Assembly: GCF_035046485.1 (NCBI RefSeq)
Contig: NC_085137.1
Location: 443,986,334-444,050,333, forward strand
DNA length: 64,000 nucleotides
Reading direction: 5' to 3'
Source of the DNA: Aedes albopictus
Taxonomy: Eukaryota > Arthropoda > Insecta > Diptera > Culicidae
Shown in pieces: positions 55,795-64,000 of the stretch. A model generated the notes under the pieces. It was not told the origin of the DNA. It did not search any database and saw only the letters and a list, made by a program, of their open reading frames with translations. Position 1 is the stretch's first letter. Each line of letters opens with the position of its first letter. The translations under genes were made by a program, and so were the position numbers.

Positions 55795-57480
55795 TTGTAT
55801 AATTTGAAACTATGGGTGGTGCAAGGGGACTCTTTGCTGAGAAGAGAGATTTATGATACACAAGAATGTTTCACAAACTTGCAGTTTCTGAAATATCGCA
55901 CGAGGACACGACGACGACTCTCAGGAGTCCCAGCCAAAAAGTATCAGAAATTGAGTATCAGCAAAAATTGTCCGGAAATCCCGTTGGAAAACCTTCTAAA
56001 TACTTCCCAAGGATTCACCGAAGTCTTTGCTAGGGCTTCTCGACAGTATCCGGAGTCCCTGCAAGTATTCTTCAGGAGAATTCGTTGGAGTCTTTGCCAA
56101 GAATTTTTCTTTGCATCTTCTGAAGGTTCTCCGGAGTTCCTCTCGTAAATTGTTCAGAGCCCTTGCCTTCCTGAGCACCTGCCGTGAATTCGCCAGAGTC
56201 CCCATGGAAATTATACAGGATTCCTGTCAGGGAATAAAAAGGAATTCGAGGAGGAATTCCTCCAAGAATACCTCGAAGAATACTTCCAAGAATACCTCTA
56301 GGAATTCTTCCTGGAATTCCTGGAAACTATGTGTGGAGCAAAGAGATTCTTTTCTGAGAAAAGAGATATATGATTCACAAACTTGTTTCACATTTTTGCA
56401 ATTTTAGAAGGATATTGTACAACATATTAGACGAGGATACTCTAGAACCTATCACGATAAAATGTTTAAGTCTCTGTCGGAAATTGACCACGGTCAGCAC
56501 AAGTTATGCGGAGTCCGAACCAAGTATCGTCCGAAGTACCTGTCAGGAACTCTCTTGATCACCTGCTGGGAGTCCGGAGTCCCTGCCGGAAACTCTCCTG
56601 AACATCTTCCGTGGGTTCTCAGATGTCCTTGCTGCGACTTCTCGTGTGTCATAGCCAGACATTATCCGGAGCTACTGCCCGGATTCTTCAGGAGCATTAT
56701 TTGGAGACTCTGCCAGAGGAACTCTTGGAGGAATTAAAAAAAAAGAGACACGGACACGTTCAATGCTTCCAGTGAGCATTTTTCGCTCTTTGAAGAATAC
56801 CTCTAGGAATTCTACCAACAATACTATTGGAAATCTTTCCAGGAATAGCTCTAAGAATCCTTCTACAAATTCCTCAAACAATTCTTCCTGGAATTCCTGG
56901 TAAGGCGCTGTCCATAAACTACGTAGACTTTTTTTCGGTCATCTCAGACCCGCCTCCCCTCCCCCCTCGTAGACTTGTGTTCATACAAAATTTTCGAAAT
57001 TTGTATGGAGCGTAGACTTTGGCCAGACCCCCCCTCCCCCCTTAAGAGTCTACGTAGTTTATGGACAGGCCCTAACTATGGGTTGAGCAAGGAGATTCTT
57101 TTCAGAAAAGAGAGATTTATAATTCACAAGTATTCTGATACTTGCAGTATCAGAAGGATATTGTACGTAATATCGGACGAGGGTACTCAAGAATTCATGA
57201 CGACGACGACGACGATCAGAAATTACGCGGAGCCCCAGCCAAAAATCATACGAAGTCTCTGCCAGGAACTCTCTTGATCACGTGCTGGGGGTTCTGCGGA
57301 TCCCTTATAAGGAGTTATCTGAGGTCTCTGCTGGGAACTCTCCTGAACACCTTCTGGGTTCAACTCGGGCTTCTCGAGTGTTATTGCCAGACATTCGGAG
57401 TCCCTGCCGGGACTCTCGAAGGTTTCTTTGAAGTCTTTGAAGTCACCGTACGAGAGCGAATGAGGCACGTTACTGACAGG
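55795..57480 (+). repeat. Three diverged copies of a 0.5-0.7 kb module
   Basis: AACTATGGGTGGTGCAAGG + GAGAAGAGAGATTTATGAT near 55809 recurs as AACTATGTGTGGAGCAAAG + GAGAAAAGAGATATATGAT near 56330. It recurs again as AACTATGGGTTGAGCAAGG + AAAAGAGAGATTTATAAT near 57075. Each copy is followed by an acidic-looking GAGGACACGACG / ACGAGGATACT / ACGAGGGTACT segment and by GAGTCCCTGCC + GAACTCTCCTGAACA sub-repeats. No coding frame is conserved between copies. Confidence 0.65.
56904..57072. mobile_element. Harbinger-like MITE with TAA target duplication (copy 4)
   Basis: TAA at 56901-56903 and 57073-57075 flanks GGCGCTGTCCATAAACTACG and (inverted) GGGCCTGTCCATAAACTACG. 169 bp with C-rich interior. 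Best-preserved member of the family in this window. Confidence 0.8.
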
Positions 57481-59300
57481 CGCGAAACAGGCAGAACTCA
57501 GTCTTCCGGATGAAGAAGCGCCAGCAGGAAGAACAAGATCGCGAAGCGATGGAAGAGCTGTACCGCACTAAGGACACACGAAAGTTTTACTAGAAACTGA
57601 ACCGCTCGCGCAGAGGGTTCGTGCCACAAGCCGACATGTGTCGAGATAATCACGGGAATATTCTCACGAGTGAGCGTGAGGTGGCGGTAGCATTACGATG
57701 AGAACCTCGATGGCGACGTTGCAAATACCGAAGGTGGCGTGGTAACAGATCTAGGAGTACGTGCGCAGGACGAAAGATTTTCAGCCCATAACCTCCAAGA
57801 GATTGAAAGGAGGTTAGCCGGTTGAAAACAAGCCGCTGGAGCAGATCAACTACCAAGCGAGTAACTAAAACACGGTGGAGAAGCACTGGTGAGAGCACTA
57901 CACTGGGTCATTACCAAGATTTGGAGGAAGTATTACTGGAGGAATGGATGGAAGGTATCGTGTGTCCCATCTACAAAAAGGGCGACAAGTTGGATTGCGG
58001 GAACTATCGCGCCATCACACTACTGAGCGCTGCCTACAAGGTACTCTCCCAAATTTTATGCCGCCGTCTATCACCGATTGCAAGAGAGTTCGTGGGGCAA
58101 TATCAGGCTGGATTCATGGGTGAACGCGCTACAACGGATTAGATGTTCGACATCCGCCAGGTGTTGCAGAAATGCCGCGAATACAACGTGCCCACACATC
58201 ACTTGTTCATCGATTTCAAATCGGCGTATGATACAATCTATCGAGAACAGAGTATGCACAAATACGGATTCCCGGATAATCTGATACGATTGATCAAGGC
58301 GACGATGGATCGAGTGATGTGCGTAGTTTGAGTATCAGGGACACTCTCGAGTCCCTTCGAATCTCGCAGAGGGTTACGGCAAGGTGATGGTCTTTCGTGC
58401 TTGCTGTTCAACATTGCTTTAGAGGGTGTAATAAGGAGAGCGGGGATAAACACGAGAGGGACGATTTTCACATAGTCCGTTCAGCTGCTTGGTTTCGCCG
58501 ATGATATTGATATTATTGCTCGTAAATTTGAGACGATGGCGGAAACGTACATCCGACTAAAGAGTGAAGCCAGGCGAATCGGATTAGTTACTAATGTGTC
58601 GAAGACAAAGTACATGATGGCAAAGGGCTCCAGAGAGGAATCTCCGCGCCCGCCACCCCCAATTTATAGCGACGGTGATGAAATCGAGGCGGTTGAAGAA
58701 TTCGTGTACTTGGGCTCACTGGTGACCGCCGACATCGACACCAGCAGAGACATTCAGAGGCGCATTGTGGCAGGAAATCGAGCTTACTTTGGACTCCGCA
58801 GAACTCTACGATCGAATAAAGTTCACCGTAACACGAAGTTAACTATCTACAAAACGCTGACCGGTCTCGTCCTCTATGGGCACGAAACATAAACCCTACG
58901 TGCAGAGGACCAACGCGCCCTTGGAGTTTTCGAGCGGAAGGTGTTGCGTACCATCTACGGCGGAGTGCAGATGGAAGACGGGACTTGGAGAAGGCGAATG
59001 AACCACGAGCTGCATCAGCTGCTGAGAGAACCAATCATCGTCCATACCGCGAAAATCGGGAGGCTACGGTGGGCGGGTCACGTCATCAGGATGTAGGATA
59101 GCAACCGGACTAAAATGGTTCTCGAGAGTCATCCGACCGGTACAAGAAGACGTGGAGCGCAGCGAGCTAGGTGGGTCGACCAAGTGGAGGACGATCGGCG
59201 GACCCTACGCAGAGTGCGGAACTGGAGACAAACAGTCATGGATCGAGTGGAATGGAGACGGCTACTATGTACAGCAGAGGCCAACCCGGCCTTAGCCTGA
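57480..59300 (+). pseudogene. Non-LTR retrotransposon reverse transcriptase pseudogene (RTE-like)
   Basis: Translation shows reverse transcriptase blocks in order: GNYRAITLLSAAYKVLSQIL, YQAGFMGERATTD, LFIDFKSAYD (motif A), GLRQGDGLSCLLFN (motif B), LLGFADDIDII (motif C), EFVYLGS. Downstream are LRAEDQRALGVFERKVLRTI and GRLRWAGHVIRM. From about 57930 to 59300 a single frame is kept but carries stops at 58140 (TAG), 58329 (TGA), within FT*SVQ about 58469 (TAG), 58890 (TAA) and about 59094 (TAG). Upstream are a stop in FY*KLN (about 57590), one in PSE*LKHG (about 57860) and frameshifts near 57700 and 57925. The endonuclease domain is absent, so the copy is 5'-truncated. The 3' tail GGTAAGGTAAGTAAG is a simple repeat typical of such elements. 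The block pattern resembles RTE/JAM1-type elements from memory. Confidence 0.85.
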
Positions 59301-62090
59301 TTGGTAAGGTAAGTAAGACATATGATTTCCCAGAACCACTGATTCTTCTTGAATTTCTGATTAAGAGAAGGGTTGGTGGCTTAAAATCCTTGGAAGAGAT
59401 TTGTCTATAATCTTTGAAAGGATATTTTTCAATATTATTCAATTCTCCGAAGTTCCACTACTTCCCTAATATTCATGTAACCGCTCTCTGAAGTGGCGGA
59501 ATGCCTTAGCAAGGATCTTTCGGACTTTATTAATAGGGATTCTCCAGCATACTCAAACGCAGATTCCACACTCAATCTCCAGAATCTCTGAAAATGGTTG
59601 CTACAGATCCCAAAACACATACAGATACAGAATCCCATGAACAGTGCTCATAGTAATTCATGTAAACTATTTTTAGGCATTTCGTAGACTGCATTATCCG
59701 CATTATAGTAGACCATCGCTAGCCATACAAATCTTAGAATGCCCAAAATAACCACTCAAAAAACAAACCAACATGTGTCTGATTGTACACCACAAACACA
59801 TCTTCCGTTGCAATATTGAACCATCGAACTTCCGAAGTTCCGAACAACCAAAACCTCACTGGCTGGGAAGCCGGTGGAGCAACCCTACTTCTACCACCAA
59901 CACCCATCAAATGCCAACAGCCATCCTCGTACTGTGTCTTGTTTATTAAAAACCATCTAGCCTACCCCATTTCGGAACTTTTCCTTCATCCAGTATGGAT
60001 GGACGGCCGTCCATATGCACGAAGAAGCCACAAGCTTCGATTCCCCAAGGTTGTCCGCAGCCAGGCAGTCCACATACGGGTAAACTCTCTGTTCCCGCGT
60101 GGGCGTTTTGGCTTTCCACCTTTTGGGAACGGTCGTCGTCGTCCTGCATCTTCGAAAACTGTGCGGTTGTTCAAAATTGGCCTCCAGGGCATGATGGTGC
60201 ACACAATCACACACACACTCCTCCCATGGCACACATGCAACGTGTGGTGGCCTTTTGTCGACCTTTAGCTAGAGGGATTCAGTAGCGGGGGCAGGGGGCT
60301 CTACTGAATGTTGAATAAAAGAAAAGATGAGCTGGAAAATGAACCGCACCGCGTCGAACATGATTGAGTGCATTGCATTGGGAGCAGTTTGGTGGTAAGT
60401 GAAGCCGCAAACGAGTGAATTTACCGAGTATTCTATTGAAAAGGAGGCGACGGGTTGTGAGAATGGTTGCGTTTTGATGGAGTGGGATAATAAAATGAAG
60501 ATTGAACTATGAGTCATCGCGTTATAAGGAAGACTACGAATAAGGATATGAATAGTAAAATGGAGGATTAGAGGATTTGAAGAACAGAGAAATAGAATGG
60601 TGAAAAGAGAGAAAAAGGAGAAAAGAGGATGTTCACGCCGAAGCGTGAATGTTAATATTTTGGCCACTCATCCTAGCCTATAGTGCGATCCGAACACTGT
60701 CTGCTTCGCAATCAATTTTGCCACTATGTATACACCCAACGACATCCTCCACACAGCTGATCGTTTATCAATATACAACCAGCCTGGATGATAATGCGCA
60801 TCGCCAAAGTGTTGGAACAATAACTATTTGTAGTCTGGGCCGTCTCCACACTGATTCGCAACAAACCAATTCAGCAGTAGTTAGTTTATCGCCGATCGAA
60901 ACAGATCGTACGTCGCAGTCAACCTGCGCTCCGCGCGCGACCTCTCGTCCTGCGTCCCCCTGCAGTTCACGAGTGGGGATAGCAGTTAGTGCTTTATTAT
61001 TATAACAATTCGTTGTGTACAAATTTGTAAATAGTTTCTAAATATATGCGATTATGATGGACATCACATACCGTGAACGTGTATCCGAACCTGTTTACTA
61101 CGAACCGTTCAGTCCCTAATCTTCCTATGGCCCGAGCTCAAGTCAGATCTGTTTCTTGGCGTTAACAGAGGAGTTGATAAAAAAAAAGAGATAGAAGGTT
61201 AGAAAAATAGAAGAATAGAGTACTGTAGATAGAAAGGAATAGAGTTAGAGAAATAGAGGACATAGGGAATAAAAGAATAGAGGAAATTAGAAATAGAATA
61301 TTAGAGACATGAATATATTATTTTTGAATCAAGGAACAGATGAATCAGCGGAAACAAGAATAAAGAATAGATCGTGAGTACAGAACTAGAGGAATAGATA
61401 AATAATATAGGGTTAGAGAAATAAAAGGATAGCGAAACATGATAATAGAGAAATAGAGAAAAAGAGGAACAACATTATTAGTAGTATGGATGCGTAGAAG
61501 ATGAATTTGTTTTATTTATTGATTAAGGATTGTTTCAGCTCTGATTGACTCGAAAGTGATGTTTTAGGATGATAACAAAATGCCCCCCTTTCAACCAGCA
61601 CAATACCCAAGTGCTTCCAAATAGGACTCATGAAATAGGTCCCAATCAATCGATTTTTGTTTTACGGTTTCCCACAGGATACTCGCCTTGTTTCGTCTTG
61701 TTTCGTCTTGTTTTCCCGGTATTTCAAACGCCCGGAAGGTGTAGGAAGCGCTTCGTTTCACGCGTTCGTTGACATTCGTGGTTTGATTAATGGGTTTATA
61801 ATCGGGTTTGATTAATGACACCCAACTGCAGCTCTGTGGGTAAGGCAGTTGCGAATTGGGATTCGCCGAGCGTGGAAATTCGTTTGCTCACTGTCACACT
61901 GCGTCTGGAATGAAAGAGTCCATTTGTGCTTGAAGAGGTGCTACCAGCAAATTTTCAATTTGTTTGATTGACACCTTATTTGTTGAAGCTGGTATCGATT
62001 GGTGTATTTTATCTTGATACTTTTTGTCAACAGGAAATTTATAAATGAAAATGGGAAAATCTTTCATAGAAGCTCAACCTTCTGTACAGA
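59301..62090. other. Low-repeat stretch, no gene recognised
   Basis: 59783-60300 has overlapping frames on both strands (161 codons plus at 59783; 96 plus at 59995; 91 minus at 59957) without a domain. 60540-60640 and 61180-61470 are purine-rich. TGTTGGAACAATAAC near 60814 resembles a copia-type LTR start, but no matching end or duplication was found. Confidence 0.35.
61180..61470 (+). repeat. Purine-rich AATAGAG/GAATAGAGG low-complexity tract
   Basis: Repeated AGAAATAGAG, GAATAGAGG and AATATTAGAG words with almost no C or T runs. A related purine-rich tract lies at 60540-60640. Confidence 0.7.
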
Positions 62091-62940
62091 TGCTTGGCAA
62101 GCTTCTCTGCGGAAGCTTGGAAAGCTTTTCTACAGAAGCTTGGAAAGCTTCTCTTCATAAACTTGGACAGCCTCTCTACAGAAGCTTGAAAAGCTTCTCT
62201 ACAGAAGCTTGGAAAGCTTCTCTACAGAAGCTTGGAAAGCTTCTCTACAGAAGTTTGGAAAGTTTCTCTACAGAAGCTTGGAAAGCCTTGTTTACAGAAG
62301 CTTGGAAAGCTTCTTCACAGAAGTTTGGAAAGCTTCTCTGCAGAAGCTTGGAAAGCTTCTCTGCAGAAGCTTGGAAAGCTTCTCTGCAGAAGCTTGGAAA
62401 GCTTCTCTGCAGAAGCTTGGAAAGCTTCTCTGCAGAAGCTTGGAAAGCTTCTCTGCAGAAGCTTGGAAAGCTTCTCTGCAGAAGCTTGGAAAGCTTCTCT
62501 GCAGAAGCTTGGAAAGCTTCTCTGCAGAAGCTTGGAAAGCTTCTCTGCAGAAGCTTGGAAAGCTTCTCTGCAGAAGCTTGGAAAGCTTCTCTGCAGAAGC
62601 TTGGAAAGCTTCTCTGCAGAAGCTTGGAAAGCTTCTCTGCAGAAGCTTGGAAAGCTTCTCTGTAGAAACTTGGAAAGCTTCTCTACAGAAGCTTGGATAG
62701 CTTCTCCACAGAAGCTTGGATAGCTTCTCTACAGAAGCTTGGAAAGCTTCTCTACAGAAGCTTGGAAAGCTTCTCTACAGAAGCTTGGAAAGCTTCTCTA
62801 CAGAAGCTTGGAAAGCTTCTCTGCAGCAGCTTGGAAAGCTTCTCTTCAGAACCTTGGAAAGTTTCTTTAAATAAGCCTGGAAAGTTTCTCTACAGAAGCT
62901 TGAAAAGTTCCTTTACAGATGCTTGGAAAGCTTATCTTGT
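62091..62940 (+). repeat. 23-bp minisatellite, AGAAGCTTGGAAAGCTTCT type
   Basis: About 37 copies; roughly 62338-62655 is virtually perfect (about 14 units of AAGCTTGGAAAGCTTCT plus CTGCAG). The unit carries two AAGCTT boxes and the dyad AGAAGCTT-GGA-AAGCTTCT. Edges have CTACAG in place of CTGCAG and more substitutions. All three plus frames stay open for 160-206 codons with a 23-residue super-period (for example SLESFSAEAWKASLQKLGKL); not called as genes. Confidence 0.95.
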
Positions 62941-64000
62941 AACTGGTCCAAAGCTCGTTTAAGTTTCTGAAAGATTCTGGAATAAGATTTTGAAATCTCA
63001 TGAATGCAATGGATACCTCTTGTTTCCAGCCGATCTTTCCTCCGGCCATCTCTCATGAAACCGTACATCTTAATTATTAATTATACTCGCATTGCCTTTG
63101 ATGAATATTTAATGAAAGTGCCAGCTACCTAGTTCACCGCTTTTCTTTAATTAATATATTATCTCCAGTCTTCCACCTCCCCTGCCTGAGTTTCTCTTCA
63201 GTTTTTCCTATTGACCCAACATATCAGTTTTTCCTAATAACTTACGAATGGAAGATTTCCAACCAATTGGAACAAGCACAAATACGTGTGAAAACAATCG
63301 TCCCGTCGTTCGTGTACCTCACCGAACTCCCTCCTGACTTTCCCTCAGATATCACAAGAAGTTCAAGCACAAATTGCTTGTAACTAATTGATTTCAGGGA
63401 AACCGTTTTGCTTCGCATTTTCCACGATTATTCCCCTTCGAAACTGATTTAGCCAGTGCTCCAGCAGTCAGCTGCTAGTAGCAGTAGGAAAACAAAACGA
63501 GTTTGCTATTTGCTAATTGTGTACTACACATGTAGGGCAGGAACCGAACACGACATCTCCCCCATGTGGATTTGTCTTCTTATGTGATTTTCCCGTCCCC
63601 TAAACTCGTCTCCCTCTCTCTTTGTGTTTCCGTTTGTTCCGGTAGATTTTCCGAAAAGGGCATGTCGAACAGTTGGAATCCGCTATGGAATTCTACTTCA
63701 GCTGATGGCAGCGGAAGTGAAATGGGAGGTTTTCATGGAGTGGAAAAAATATGCGTGCATCTTCAAGACATCATAATTCTCCATCGATTTAAGATGGTAC
63801 CCAATTATGAATTCCATAGTTTGAATTACACAGCGCAACATTTTTTTGTCTCAAGAGCAAACTTATGTGTCTCTGAAAGATTTTGGGCCACTGAATCCGA
63901 AACCGGGCTCAGATTTGCTCCAGCACGTCACAATTTTGAGCTATACCTTAATTAATAGGGCAAAATATGCGATTTTGGGCTTTTATGACTGCCAGCCATT
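62941..64000. other. Unassigned DNA to the window end
   Basis: A plus frame of 129 codons (63566-63955) ends before the edge with no domain recognised. The text GGGCAAAATATGCGATTTTG near 63958 looks like a dispersed mosquito repeat I have seen but cannot name. The feature may continue past 64000. Confidence 0.3.

Noticed and set aside
59783..60268. 161-codon frame as a gene
   Set aside because: Several overlapping frames on both strands; no domain, low-complexity proline/leucine text.
60813..61012. copia-type solo LTR starting TGTTGGAACA
   Set aside because: The start resembles a copia LTR but I could not find a matching end or a target duplication.
62045..62723. Repeat protein (LQKLGKLLCRSLESFSAEAWKAS type)
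   Set aside because: All three plus frames are open with the same 23-residue period, as expected for a stop-free 23-bp repeat.

Overview
The window looks like mosquito (culicine, most likely Aedes) nuclear DNA. The basis is a tRNA-derived SINE resembling the Aedes Feilai family, dense TTAA-, TA- and TWA-flanked MITEs, Penelope-like remnants, a mosquito-type non-LTR reverse transcriptase pseudogene, and large amounts of a GAATTC-rich minisatellite. This species assignment is inferred from recalled repeat families, not from a search. I recognise no single-copy host gene. The only intact recognisable protein gene is a retrotransposon ORF1 (20882-21637, minus). The only other clear coding relic is a reverse transcriptase pseudogene (about 57480-59300, plus).

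Layout. 0-20 kb: MITEs and a LINE 3' remnant set in decayed 12-bp-periodic GAATTCCTGGAG-type minisatellite, with a 299-bp tandem duplication (6.6-7.2 kb) and a 3 x 196-bp triplication (8.1-8.7 kb). 19.5-21.9 kb: a 721-bp mariner-like element, then an ORF1-only non-LTR element. 23.5-31.6 kb: a four-level nest. A TA-flanked TIR element holds a Penelope-like remnant and a 6.9-kb LTR retrotransposon with no coding capacity; that LTR element holds a 1.3-kb hAT-type element. 32.1-32.9 kb: a 23-bp minisatellite. 33.9-35.3 kb: a TIR element carrying a second Penelope-like copy with perfect 171-bp inverted arms, plus a MITE. 36.0-39.6 kb: a Feilai-like SINE and a TTAA-flanked piggyBac-type element loaded with MITEs. 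40.9-41.6 kb: a solo LTR with a heat-shock-like promoter. 42.9-45.7 kb and 51.8-53.8 kb: two homogeneous arrays of the same 23-bp minisatellite in opposite orientations. 46.9-50.3 kb: another nest, around an element with iterated AAAAGGCTGAA ends. 55.8-57.5 kb: diverged long repeats. 57.5-59.3 kb: the reverse transcriptase pseudogene. 62.1-62.9 kb: a third, unrelated 23-bp minisatellite.

How the parts relate. This is an accessory, repeat-built region and not a pathway. Target-site duplications give relative insertion order in each nest. The GAATTC minisatellite acts as the substrate into which the solo LTR and several MITEs inserted. Most long open frames here are by-products of stop-free tandem repeats and should not be read as genes. 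The most interesting signals are the recurring 15-mer GTGATTAAATTCACT inside the non-coding LTR element, the shared 23-bp period with internal dyads in three unrelated minisatellites, and a compensatory base-pair change in hammerhead-type cores of two Penelope-like copies.
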